Source: Faecalibacterium prausnitzii (GTDB lineage: Bacteria > Bacillota > Clostridia > Oscillospirales > Ruminococcaceae). Taken from it: 64,000 nt of DNA. Shown here piece after piece: positions 45,095-52,633 of this stretch (the first letter of the stretch is position 1; each line of letters opens with the position of its first letter). The translations under genes were made by a program, and so were the position numbers. Where the stretch lies: NCBI RefSeq assembly GCF_003287495.1, contig NZ_PRLE01000004.1, positions 62,001 to 126,000 of the forward strand, given 5' to 3'. The notes beneath the pieces were generated by a model. The model did no database searches. It was not told the origin of the DNA and saw nothing but the letters and a program-made list of their open reading frames with translations.

Positions 45095-45355
45095 AGTAAA
45101 ACGCTCCTATCTATTATCGTTCTCGGGGATGCAATTTTCTTTCGTGCCTGTTGCGTTGTACTCATTTTAGCGCAAGACGAAACCGTTGTACAGCCCCCCG
45201 GCGCATTTTTGGCGGTTTTCCCAATGAACTCCGGGGCATTTTTCACCTTTTATACAAAGACAACAAAATTATTCCCCCAACGTTGGCGGGGTAATACAAA
45301 AGTTTTCAACAATTTTAGCACTTGGGACCTTTTTCTGCTCCCTGTGACAAAGTTT

Positions 45356-46591
45356 TCAGCCCTCGTACCGCATGGTGACCATGGCGCACTTGTGCACAAC
45401 GCCGGGCAGGGCAGCCGGGTCAAATTCCTCTTCCACTTCCCCGGTCAGCCGCCAGCCCATGCGGGTATACAGCGCTTTGGCGCGGGCATTGGTGTCCAGC
45501 ACACTGAGCACCGGGTGCGGGTGTTCCTCCAGCTTTTTACGGGCAAAATCCAGCATCTTGACGCCAAGGCCCCTGCCGCGGGAAGCTTCCGTCACATATA
45601 AATGCTCGATCCGGCCCTCTTTATGACTGACGCTGACCATTCCGTCCGGCACATCCTTGGTGCAGTGGAGATAATGGGCATAGCCGTCTTTCTTTTCCTG
45701 CTGCAGCCGGGCGAGAAATTCTTCTTCCGTGAGGCGGGCACAAAACTCCGGCGTCCAGTTCTGGGCGCAGACGGCGCGGCGGCCCTCCAGCATCAGGCGG
45801 GCGGCGGCAGCCATCTGCTCCTCGGTTTTCACAAGGCGCATGTTCTCGCCCCGCTTCCATTTGGGCAGCTCGGTGATGGGGTGGGTGGCACACCACTCTT
45901 CATAGAGCTCCGGGCGGCGCAGGCGGGTGCGGGCGCGGCTCTGCTCCCCGCGCCAGGCGTCGATCTTCTGATGGTCACCGCCCAGCAGCACCTGGGGCAC
46001 GGCGCGGCCCTCCCAGACTTCCGGGCGGGTATACTGCGGGTACTCCAGCAGGCCGTCCCAGTAGCTTTCCTCTTCATAGCCTTTCTGTTCCGCCAGCACG
46101 CCGGGTTTGAGGCGGAGGACACTGTCAGCCACCACCAGGCTGGCCAGCTCACCGCCGGTGAGGATATAATCGCCGATGGAGAGTTCCTCATCCGCAAAGG
46201 CGTCGATGACGCGCTCATCAATGCCCTCGTAATGGCCGCAGACCAGGGTGAGGTTATCATACTGGGCCAGCCGCCGGGCGTGTTCCTCGGTGTAGCGCTG
46301 GCCGCCTGCCGTCAAGAACACGATATGCGGGGCGGGGCGTCCCTGTTCCGCCACCTCTTTCTGGACGGCCCGCAGGCAGTCCGCGATGGGCTGGGCGTAC
46401 AGCACCATACCACACCCGCCGCCATAGGGATAATCGTCGGTCTGCTTCTGCTTGTTGAGGGTGTAATCCCGGATCTGGTGGCAGTGGGTCTCAATATAGC
46501 CCCGCTTGGCGGCACGGCCGATGATGCTGGCATCCAGCACCTGCTGGCACATCTCCGGGAAGAGGGTCACGATATCCACACGCATCCCCAT
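45356..46591 (-). CDS. trmD: TrmD tRNA (guanine37-N1)-methyltransferase fused to a GNAT acetyltransferase
   Basis: Residues 3-250 are a complete TrmD: Y-P-Y-G-G-G-C-G-M, the trefoil-knot SAM-binding G-H-Y-E-G-I-D-E-R and L-T-G-G-E-L, and the Asp before G-L-L-E-Y-P-Q-Y-T-R-P (D179). Residues 251-411 are a GNAT domain with acetyl-CoA loop R-G-R-G-L-G (338-343) and N-A-R-A-K-A-L-Y-T-R-M-G-W. Normal TrmD proteins end near residue 245. The GNAT part begins with M251, so internal translation start is possible. TrmD methylates G37 to prevent frameshifts; the GNAT substrate is unknown. GGAG precedes the ATG, 3 bases after rimM. Confidence 0.93.
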   Translation of the reverse strand: MGMRVDIVTLFPEMCQQVLDASIIGRAAKRGYIETHCHQIRDYTLNKQKQTDDYPYGGGCGMVLYAQPIADCLRAVQKEVAEQGRPAPHIVFLTAGGQRYTEEHARRLAQYDNLTLVCGHYEGIDERVIDAFADEELSIGDYILTGGELASLVVADSVLRLKPGVLAEQKGYEEESYWDGLLEYPQYTRPEVWEGRAVPQVLLGGDHQKIDAWRGEQSRARTRLRRPELYEEWCATHPITELPKWKRGENMRLVKTEEQMAAAARLMLEGRRAVCAQNWTPEFCARLTEEEFLARLQQEKKDGYAHYLHCTKDVPDGMVSVSHKEGRIEHLYVTEASRGRGLGVKMLDFARKKLEEHPHPVLSVLDTNARAKALYTRMGWRLTGEVEEEFDPAALPGVVHKCAMVTMRYEG

Positions 46592-46594
46592 GGC

Positions 46595-47140
46595 TCACTC
46601 CGCCTCCTCTTCACTGCGCTCACTGTCAAAATCATCGTCCAGCAGGCCCGGGATGGGGGTGACAAGGATGTACCCCTCCGGCGGGTTGCGCTCTTTCAGG
46701 AACGCGTCCACCCCGGGGAACATATATTCCTTGCCGCTGGGGCTCTTGACGGTGTAAATATCCTGGGCGCCGGGGTGGTCCACGCTGGTGACGACGCCAT
46801 ACACCTTGCCGGTATCGGCGTCCCGCACCTCGCACCCGATGAGATCGGCCACATACCAGCGGCCCGCCGGGAGGGTGGCGTCATTCCGATCAAAGTAGAA
46901 CACCTGGCCCCGCAGTGCCCGGGCAGCGTCCATATCGTCCACGCCCTCCAGCTGGAGCAGAGCCATCTGGCCCTGAGCGCGGATGGACTTGATCTGATAG
47001 CACTTGCCGCCGTTGAGGGAGGGGTAGAGCCTGCCCGCCTTTTTGAGGAACGCGACGCCATCGCACCAGAGTTCCAGTTTCATTTCGCCGCGCACCCCAT
47101 GGGTCGTTACAACTTTTCCGGCTTCGAGATATTGCTGCAT
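46595..47140 (-). CDS. rimM: Ribosome maturation factor RimM
   Basis: The 181-residue protein has the RimM N-terminal beta-barrel (G-K-V-V-T-T-H-G-V-R-G-E-M-K-L) and a PRC-barrel C-terminal half (G-R-W-Y-V-A-D-L-I-G-C-E-V, then F-P-G-V-D-A-F-L). It assists 16S rRNA processing and S19 assembly in the 30S head. It ends in an acidic tail. It directly precedes trmD, the standard order. A repeat element and a terminator separate it from khpA, so some transcripts may end before it. Confidence 0.94.
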   Translation of the reverse strand: MQQYLEAGKVVTTHGVRGEMKLELWCDGVAFLKKAGRLYPSLNGGKCYQIKSIRAQGQMALLQLEGVDDMDAARALRGQVFYFDRNDATLPAGRWYVADLIGCEVRDADTGKVYGVVTSVDHPGAQDIYTVKSPSGKEYMFPGVDAFLKERNPPEGYILVTPIPGLLDDDFDSERSEEEAE

Positions 47141-47168
47141 AGTTTACTCCTATTTATTCGTATCCTTG

Positions 47169-47346
47169 CCCTCTCCGTCATTGCTCCGCAATGCCACCTC
47201 TCCCAAAGTGAGAGGCCTTGGCAGTCCACGCAAAGTTCATCTTTTTGCCAAGGGCTCCCCCTTTGGGAAAGATTTCCCCCGGTCGGGGGAAAATGGCAAA
47301 GCCAAAAAGGGGAACAGCTGGATGCCGTCAGGCAGCCTGAGAGGGC
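47169..47346 (-). repeat. Palindromic repeat element, copy 2
   Basis: The 178-bp element has CCCTCTCCGTC at one end and CTGAGAGGG at the other. Inner hairpins include CCTTGGC/GCCAAGG and CCCCCGG/CGGGGG. The 75 bases at 47247-47321 are identical to the reverse complement of 60937-61011. It lies between khpA and rimM. Confidence 0.8.
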
Positions 47347-47359
47347 TAGCCATCTAAAA

Positions 47360-47392
47360 CAAAAAGGCCCCTTGCCTTGCGGCAAAGGGCCC
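47360..47392 (-). terminator. Terminator between khpA and rimM
   Basis: GGCCCCTTGCC (47366-47376) and GGCAAAGGGCC (47381-47391) with TTTTTG on the minus strand, right after the khpA stop. Confidence 0.8.
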
Positions 47393-47401
47393 GTAGGGTG
47401 C

Positions 47402-47635
47402 TCAGTCGATCTCAACAAGGACCTTTTCATCGACCCGCACAGCAGCCGCGCGCATCACCACACGAATGGCTTTTGCGATCCGGCCCTGCTTGCCGATGAC
47501 ACGGCCCATATCTCCCTCTGCCACGCTCAGGTGGTAGACGATGGTGCCGTCCTCGCGGGGCTCGTCCACCGTAACTTTAACGGCGTCCTTGTCCTCCACG
47601 AGACCGCGGGCAACTGCCAGCAACAGCTCCTGCAT
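47402..47635 (-). CDS. khpA: KH-domain RNA-binding protein KhpA
   Basis: The 77-residue protein is a single type II KH domain with the GxxG loop in V-I-G-K-Q-G-R-I-A-K-A. KhpA binds RNA with KhpB and affects cell elongation and sRNA networks in Gram-positive bacteria. It follows rpsP by 16 bases, the conserved Firmicutes arrangement (YlqC). Confidence 0.93.
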   Translation of the reverse strand: MQELLLAVARGLVEDKDAVKVTVDEPREDGTIVYHLSVAEGDMGRVIGKQGRIAKAIRVVMRAAAVRVDEKVLVEID

Positions 47636-47651
47636 GAGTCAGCCCTCCTAC

Positions 47652-47894
47652 TTACAGAACGTTGGACTTCTTCAGCAGGACGCGGACGGTATCGGTGGGC
47701 TGTGCGCCGTTAGCGATCCACTGCTTTGCCTTCTCAGCGTCGATCTTCACCTCAGAGGGCTCCTTGTTCGGATCATAAGTGCCGATCTCCTCGATGAAAC
47801 GGCCGTCGCGGGGGAAGCGGCTGTCAGCAACAACAACGCGATAGAAAGGAGCCTTCTTGGCGCCAACGCGGCGCAGACGAATCTTAACTGCCAT
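47652..47894 (-). CDS. rpsP: 30S ribosomal protein S16
   Basis: The 80-residue protein begins [11 protein letters not shown] and has the S16 core [14 protein letters not shown]. It binds 16S rRNA during 30S assembly. ATG at 47894 follows GGAGGATATTACC; the upstream in-frame start at 47909 lies in that leader and is rejected. Confidence 0.96.
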   Translation of the reverse strand: MAVKIRLRRVGAKKAPFYRVVVADSRFPRDGRFIEEIGTYDPNKEPSEVKIDAEKAKQWIANGAQPTDTVRVLLKKSNVL

Positions 47895-47976
47895 GGTAAT
47901 ATCCTCCAATAAATGTTTTTGTGTTTTAATTTATCTGTACAAACCCGGCTTGGGTCTTATACCAACAGGAAAGAAA

Positions 47977-48028
47977 AACCTCTCCGTCACGGCTTTCGCC
48001 GTGCCACCTCCCCTGGCAGGGGAGGCCT
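47977..48028 (-). repeat. Palindromic repeat element, copy 3 (one end only)
   Basis: AACCTCTCCGTC, a CGGC/GCCG hairpin and CCTCCCCT...AGGGGAGG match the left end of copy 5. It lies between ffh and rpsP; the right half is missing. Confidence 0.65.
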
Positions 48029-48039
48029 ATGCGGAAATT

Positions 48040-49395
48040 TTATTTTAAGCCCTTGAACGCGTTCGGGTTGCCCATCAGGCCGCCCAGGCGGCGGGCAAAA
48101 CCCTTGGGGCTCTTTTTGAACTGCTTCATCATCTTCTGCATCATCTCAAACTGCTTGAGCAGCTTGTTGACGTCCGAGACCTGGGTGCCGCTGCCCGCGG
48201 CAATGCGGCGCTTGCGCTTGGGGTTGATGATGGAAGGGTCTTCGCGCTCGGCCTTGGTCATGGAATAGATCATGGCCTCAATGCGGTCAAACGCTTTCTC
48301 GTCGATCTGGCTGGCGTCGATGCCGGACATGCCGGGCATCATGCTCAGCATGGCACCCGCGCCGCCCATCTTGCGGATCTGCGCAAACTGGGCCAGCATA
48401 TCGTTCATATCGAACTTGTTTTCCAGCATCCGCTTGGCCGTCTCTTCGGCGGCCTTTTCATCGGCGGCATCCTGTGCCCGCTCAATGAGGCTGAGCACAT
48501 CGCCCATGCCAAGGATGCGGCTTGCCATGCGGGAGGGGTGGAAGACCTCGATGTCATCCAGCTTCTCGCCGACGCCCTGGAACTTGATGGGCTTCCCGGT
48601 GACCGCCAGCACGGAAAGCGCCGCGCCGCCGCGGGTATCGCCATCGGTCTTGGTGAGGATGATCCCATCCACGCCGACGGTCTCATTGAACGTCTTGGCG
48701 ACATTGACGGCGTCCTGACCGGCCATGGCGTCCACCACCAGCAGGGTCTCGTCCACGGGGACAGCCTCTTTGATCTGGACCAGCTCCTGCATCAGGACTT
48801 CGTCGATCTGCAGACGGCCGGCGGTATCCAGAATGAGGATGTCGTTGCCGTAGTCCTTGGCGTGAGCCAGGGCTTTCTTGGCGATCTCCGGGGGCTTGGC
48901 ACCCGGCAGGGTGAAGACGGGGGCACCCGCCTGCTTGCCCACCACCTGCAGCTGATCGATCGCGGCGGGGCGGTAGATATCGCAGGCCACCAGCATGGGG
49001 CGGCGGCCCTGCTTGATGAAGTATTTTGCCAGCTTTGCAGCATGGGTGGTTTTACCGTTGCCCTGCAGGCCGCAGAGCATGAGGATGGTCTGGCCCTTAT
49101 TTTTGATCATGAGCTTGGGGGCCTCCTCGCCGCCCATCAGGGCAACGAGCTCCTCGTTGACGATCTTGACCACCTGCTGGGCGGGGGTCAGGCTCTCCAT
49201 GACCTCCTGGCCCATGGCGCGCTCCGAGACCTTGGCGCAGAAGTCTTTGGCAACCTTGTAGTTGACATCGGCTTCCAGCAGGGCCATCCGGACCTCGCGC
49301 ATGGCTGCCTTGATATCGGCCTCGGTCAGTTTGCCGTGGCCGCGCAGCTTTTTGAACACACCGGCAAGGCGGTCCGTCAAAGATTCAAATGCCAT
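48040..49395 (-). CDS. ffh: Signal recognition particle protein Ffh
   Basis: The 451-residue GTPase has the N-domain helices, the G1 motif G-L-Q-G-N-G-K-T-T, D-T-A-G-R and T-K-T-D-G-D, and a Met-rich M domain (F-E-M-M-Q-K-M-M-K-Q-F) that binds signal sequences and SRP RNA. It targets membrane proteins co-translationally. The G1 motif has Asn where many Ffh proteins have Ser. It sits between ylxM and rpsP in the classic operon. Confidence 0.96.
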   Translation of the reverse strand: MAFESLTDRLAGVFKKLRGHGKLTEADIKAAMREVRMALLEADVNYKVAKDFCAKVSERAMGQEVMESLTPAQQVVKIVNEELVALMGGEEAPKLMIKNKGQTILMLCGLQGNGKTTHAAKLAKYFIKQGRRPMLVACDIYRPAAIDQLQVVGKQAGAPVFTLPGAKPPEIAKKALAHAKDYGNDILILDTAGRLQIDEVLMQELVQIKEAVPVDETLLVVDAMAGQDAVNVAKTFNETVGVDGIILTKTDGDTRGGAALSVLAVTGKPIKFQGVGEKLDDIEVFHPSRMASRILGMGDVLSLIERAQDAADEKAAEETAKRMLENKFDMNDMLAQFAQIRKMGGAGAMLSMMPGMSGIDASQIDEKAFDRIEAMIYSMTKAEREDPSIINPKRKRRIAAGSGTQVSDVNKLLKQFEMMQKMMKQFKKSPKGFARRLGGLMGNPNAFKGLK

Positions 49396-49428
49396 TGTTC
49401 GGTGCTCCTCTCAAAGTTTTGTTCCCGT

Positions 49429-49812
49429 TCAGCTCTCGTTTACTTCGTCAATGGAGCGGATGAGGCCCAGCATCTTGTTCAGGGTCTCCACATACTCCGT
49501 GGTGGTGAGCTTTGCATAAGGGCCCGTGCACTCAAACCGTGCATCAATAACCAGCTGTTCCAGCTGTTCCAGGGTCTCCTGCACCCGGCGGTACCGGGCC
49601 GCGAAGCCGACTTTTGCTTCCAGCTCCTTGAGCGTGGTCTCGCCATGCTTGATGGCGTCCCGCGCCCCCTGCCGGGTGATGCCGAAGTTTTCTCCGATCT
49701 CGCTGAGGGAGAGGTCATCATTGTAATACTGGCGCAGCATCTCGCGCTGTTTGGGCGTGAGCACCTCGCCGTAAAAATCAAGCAGATAGCCCATTTCAAA
49801 ATCCTTTGCCAC
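49429..49812 (-). CDS. ylxM: YlxM/p13-like HTH protein
   Basis: The 127-residue protein has a sigma-70 region 4-like helix-turn-helix (L-T-P-K-Q-R-E-M-L-R-Q-Y-Y, then S-L-S-E-I-G-E-N-F-G-I-T-R-Q-G-A-R-D-A-I) followed by helices. YlxM is encoded just before ffh in many Firmicutes and is thought to help the SRP pathway. It begins the operon, with a strong promoter 50 bases upstream. Confidence 0.92.
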   Translation of the reverse strand: MAKDFEMGYLLDFYGEVLTPKQREMLRQYYNDDLSLSEIGENFGITRQGARDAIKHGETTLKELEAKVGFAARYRRVQETLEQLEQLVIDARFECTGPYAKLTTTEYVETLNKMLGLIRSIDEVNES

Positions 49813-49858
49813 CGCTCTGACCTCCGATGTTTGTAAAGGTTTTTTGCTTTACATACGG

Positions 49859-49887
49859 AGTATACCAGAACCAGCAAAGCCTGTCAA
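49859..49887 (-). promoter_or_regulatory. Promoter of the ylxM-ffh-rpsP operon
   Basis: On the minus strand, TTGACA (49882-49887), 17 bases, TATACT (49859-49864) preceded by TGG. Confidence 0.82.
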
Positions 49888-49951
49888 GGGGTTTATGGGG
49901 CAGTTCGCCAAATTTTTCGGCAAAAATTCGCCGTTTTTGCCAAAACGCGGC

Positions 49952-49980
49952 TTGACGCCCCACCCGCTTTGCGTTACGAT
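49952..49980 (+). promoter_or_regulatory. Promoter of the CysK-like gene
   Basis: TTGACG (49952-49957), 17 bases, TACGAT (49975-49980). The leader that follows contains a repeat-element fragment. Confidence 0.65.
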
Positions 49981-49993
49981 TAAATTGTATGTG

Positions 49994-50056
49994 AACCTCT
50001 CAGTCTCGCTTACGCTCGCCAGCTCCCCTATCAGGGGAGCCCTTGGCAGACCGGGC
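49994..50056 (+). repeat. Palindromic repeat element, copy 4 (one end only)
   Basis: AACCTCTCAGTC, a CGCTTACG-type small hairpin and CTCCCCTATCAGGGGAG, then CCTTGGCAGACCGG. This matches the left half of copy 5. It lies in the 5' UTR of the CysK-like gene. Confidence 0.7.
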
Positions 50057-50132
50057 CACTCTGAGCAGAACGCATAGCATGATTTGTCGAAACGCAGCGG
50101 GCCCTGCTGTTTACCGGAAAGGAGCTGTCATC

Positions 50133-51038
50133 ATGCCCATCTACCAGAATCTCTACCAGACCCTGCTGCCCTGCCCCATTGTGGAACTGCGGGGCTATCT
50201 GGCCGCCTGCGGGCTGCGGGGGCGGCTGTATGCCTATCTGGACTACAACGGCCCCACCGGTACGGCACGGGACAACCTGGCCGAGGGGATGCTGGCTCTG
50301 GCGGACGAGCGCGGGGCCCTCAAGCCCGGCCAGCCTGTCATCGAGGCTTCTTCCGGAGCCTTTGCGCTGGCACTGACGCTGGCCGGGCAGACGGCGGGCC
50401 ACCCTGTGGTGCTGACCATGCCGGAGGACGCCCCGGCCCTGCGGCAGGAGCAGCTGCTGCGGCTGGGAGCCAAAATCCTCCATGTCCCGGCCCGGGGCGG
50501 GCTTTCTGCCGCCCGGGCGCTGGCCAGGCAGACCGCCGCCGAAAAAGGCTGGTACGATATGAACTGGCTGGCCAACGACGACAATCCGACGTTCCACCGC
50601 CGGGTGACAGGCCCTGCCATCGTCAAATCCATTGCGCGGGAGGGTGCCAGCATCGTGGACACCGTCACCATCGGGGTGGGCAGTGCAGGCACCATCACGG
50701 GCGTGGGCGAGACCATCAAGGCCTGGACCAACGATGTGCGGATCGTGGCCGTGGAGCCTTATGAATCCCAGGCCCTCAGCGGCGGGCTGACGGGCAATCA
50801 CGGCATCCCGGAGATCGGCTTTGGGCTGGTGCCCGAGAACTACAATGCCTACGTGGTGGACAATGTGGCCGCCGTGACCACGGCCGATGCCGCCCGGGCG
50901 GCCCAGCGGGTCCTCCGCACCGACGCCATCCCGGCTTCCATCAGTGCAGGGGCCGCCCTGCACGCCGCCGCCCAGCTCCTCGCCAACGGCACCAGCCGCT
51001 CGGCGCTGGCAGTGTTCAGCGGACGGCAGAGTTTATGA
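50133..51038 (+). CDS. Cysteine-synthase-fold protein lacking the PLP lysine (probable pseudoenzyme)
   Basis: The 301-residue protein aligns along its length with CysK/OASS (fold type II): V-L-T-M-P-E, G-V-G-S-A-G-T-I-T-G-V-G, G-I-P-E-I-G-F-G. The site that normally reads T-G-S-V-K-D-R reads T-G-T-A-R-D-N, so the Schiff-base Lys is Arg. T-S-G-N-T-G is S-S-G-A-F-A, losing the Asn that contacts PLP, and the S-S-G near the C-terminus is S-A-G. It should not do normal PLP chemistry and may be a binding or regulatory protein. ATG at 50133 follows AAGGAG; the frame to 50043 crosses a repeat and is rejected. Confidence 0.85.
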   Translation: MPIYQNLYQTLLPCPIVELRGYLAACGLRGRLYAYLDYNGPTGTARDNLAEGMLALADERGALKPGQPVIEASSGAFALALTLAGQTAGHPVVLTMPEDAPALRQEQLLRLGAKILHVPARGGLSAARALARQTAAEKGWYDMNWLANDDNPTFHRRVTGPAIVKSIAREGASIVDTVTIGVGSAGTITGVGETIKAWTNDVRIVAVEPYESQALSGGLTGNHGIPEIGFGLVPENYNAYVVDNVAAVTTADAARAAQRVLRTDAIPASISAGAALHAAAQLLANGTSRSALAVFSGRQSL

Positions 51039-51068
51039 TATGAGAAAGGAAAAAGAGGAAAACACCCC

Positions 51069-52406
51069 ATGACAAAAGACATGACGACCGGCGCGATCAC
51101 CCCGCTGCTGGTCAAATTCACCATTCCCCTCGTGCTGGGCAATTTGTTCCAGCTGACATACAACGCCGCCGACAGCATCATCGTGGGCAAATTTGTGGGC
51201 GAGGAAGCCCTGGCCGCCGTCGGCACCTCCAACCCGCTGATGACGCTGGCCATCCTCTTCATCAACGGCATGTGCCTGGGTGCGGGCATTCTGGTCAGCA
51301 CCGCGTTTGGCGCGGGCGACCACAAGCTGGTGGAGCGGCAGGTCTCCACGGCCGCCATTGCGGGCACGGCGTTCTCCGTGGCATTCTCCCTGCTCTGCGT
51401 CCTGCTGGCCACACCCCTGCTCCGGCTATTGCAGGTGCCGGCAGACATCCTGCCCATGGCCGTGCGGTATCTCCGCATTGTATTTTCCGGCCTGATCTTT
51501 ACATTCTTTTATAATTTCCTGGCCGCCGTCATGCGGGCACTGGGCGACAGCAAGAGCGCCCTGTATTTCCTGATGGTCAGCTCGGTGCTGAACATCGGCG
51601 GTGACCTGTTCTTTGTCAAAGTACTGTCCTGGGGCTCGGAGGGCTGCGCCCTCTCCACGGTGCTGAGCGAGGCAATGTGCTGCCTGCTCTGCGCTATTTA
51701 CATCAAATACAAAGTGCCCATCCTCTGCCTGGGGCGGCGGTGGCTGGTGTTTGACGGCAAGCTGCTCAAGAAGATCGTCAGCTACGGCTGGGCCAGCGCC
51801 ATGCAGCAGGCCACTGTGCAGATGGGCAAGATCGCGGTGCAGGGCATCGTGAACACCATGGGCGTCAACACCATGGCCGCCTTTGCCGCCGCCAGCCGCA
51901 TTGACGACTTCGCCTACACCCCGCAGCAGAACATTGCCCACGCCATGACCACCCTCATGGCCCAGAACCGGGGTGCCGGCAAAAAGGACCGGGTGAAAGA
52001 GGGGTTCCGCTGCGGCATCCGCATTGAGCTGGTGTATGCGGCCGGGCTCACGGTGGTCTGCTTCTTCGGGGCCGAGGGCATCATGCGGATGTTTGCCGAG
52101 GAGCCGGAGGTCATTGAGCTGGGCGCGCGTTTCCTGCGGCTCATCTCTCTGATGTACTTCCTGCCCGCGCTGACCAACGGCATCCAGGGCTTCTTCCGGG
52201 GCATCGGCGATCTGAAGATCACCCTGCGCAGCAGTATGCTGAGCATGGCAGCCCGTGTGCCCTCCGCCGCGCTGCTGGTGCTGTATTTCCACATGGAGAT
52301 CGAGGCCCTGCCCTGGAGCTACGCCTTTGGCTGGTTCCTCATGCTGGCCTACGAAGTGCCGCCCATGCTCCGCTTTTTGCGCAGCGGCACGATGGAAAAC
52401 GAATAA
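51069..52406 (+). CDS. MATE-family efflux transporter
   Basis: The 445-residue protein has 12 membrane segments in two MatE halves (L-T-Y-N-A-A-D-S-I-I-V-G-K-F-V-G in the first). It is a cation-antiport exporter of the DinF/NorM-like branch. It starts 30 bases after the CysK-like gene with AAAGAGGA, so the two may be co-transcribed; this gives the pseudoenzyme a possible link to a small amino-acid-derived compound. The substrate is not predictable. Confidence 0.92.
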   Translation: MTKDMTTGAITPLLVKFTIPLVLGNLFQLTYNAADSIIVGKFVGEEALAAVGTSNPLMTLAILFINGMCLGAGILVSTAFGAGDHKLVERQVSTAAIAGTAFSVAFSLLCVLLATPLLRLLQVPADILPMAVRYLRIVFSGLIFTFFYNFLAAVMRALGDSKSALYFLMVSSVLNIGGDLFFVKVLSWGSEGCALSTVLSEAMCCLLCAIYIKYKVPILCLGRRWLVFDGKLLKKIVSYGWASAMQQATVQMGKIAVQGIVNTMGVNTMAAFAAASRIDDFAYTPQQNIAHAMTTLMAQNRGAGKKDRVKEGFRCGIRIELVYAAGLTVVCFFGAEGIMRMFAEEPEVIELGARFLRLISLMYFLPALTNGIQGFFRGIGDLKITLRSSMLSMAARVPSAALLVLYFHMEIEALPWSYAFGWFLMLAYEVPPMLRFLRSGTMENE

Positions 52407-52410
52407 AATC

Positions 52411-52456
52411 GCAAGGGCTTCTTCTCTGCCAGGCCGAGAAGAAGCCCTTGCTTTGT
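52411..52456 (+). terminator. Terminator-like hairpin after the MATE gene
   Basis: GCAAGGGCTTCTTCTC and GAGAAGAAGCCCTTGC form a perfect 16-bp stem. The U-tract is weak (CTTTG). Confidence 0.75.
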
Positions 52457-52538
52457 TATTTTGTGCACTTTCTTCAAAATAAGTCGTACTCTTTTGTGGG
52501 TTTCCGCAAAATTGTGTATTTTTCGTTAACAATGTCCA

Positions 52539-52568
52539 TAGACAACCTGTTTGCGCCCGTGCTACAAT
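52539..52568 (+). promoter_or_regulatory. Promoter of the NCS2 permease gene
   Basis: TAGACA (52539-52544), 18 bases, TACAAT (52563-52568) with TGC before it (extended -10). Confidence 0.65.
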
Positions 52569-52573
52569 AGGCT

Positions 52574-52613
52574 TTGTTCTTTTCCCATTGCCGCGCGGGC
52601 AATGGGGAACAAA
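52574..52613 (+). promoter_or_regulatory. 5' UTR stem-loop of the NCS2 permease gene
   Basis: TTGTTC...CCCATTGCC pairs with GGCAATGGG-GAACAA, starting near the expected transcript 5' end and ending about 8 bases before AGGAGG. It shows no purine-riboswitch core. It could stabilise the transcript. Confidence 0.5.
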
Positions 52614-52633
52614 AAACACAGGAGGAATTTTTC

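Noticed and set aside
52440-52633. Purine riboswitch upstream of the NCS2 permease
   Set aside because: The leader is one long hairpin; the three-helix junction and conserved loop-loop sequence of purine riboswitches are not present.
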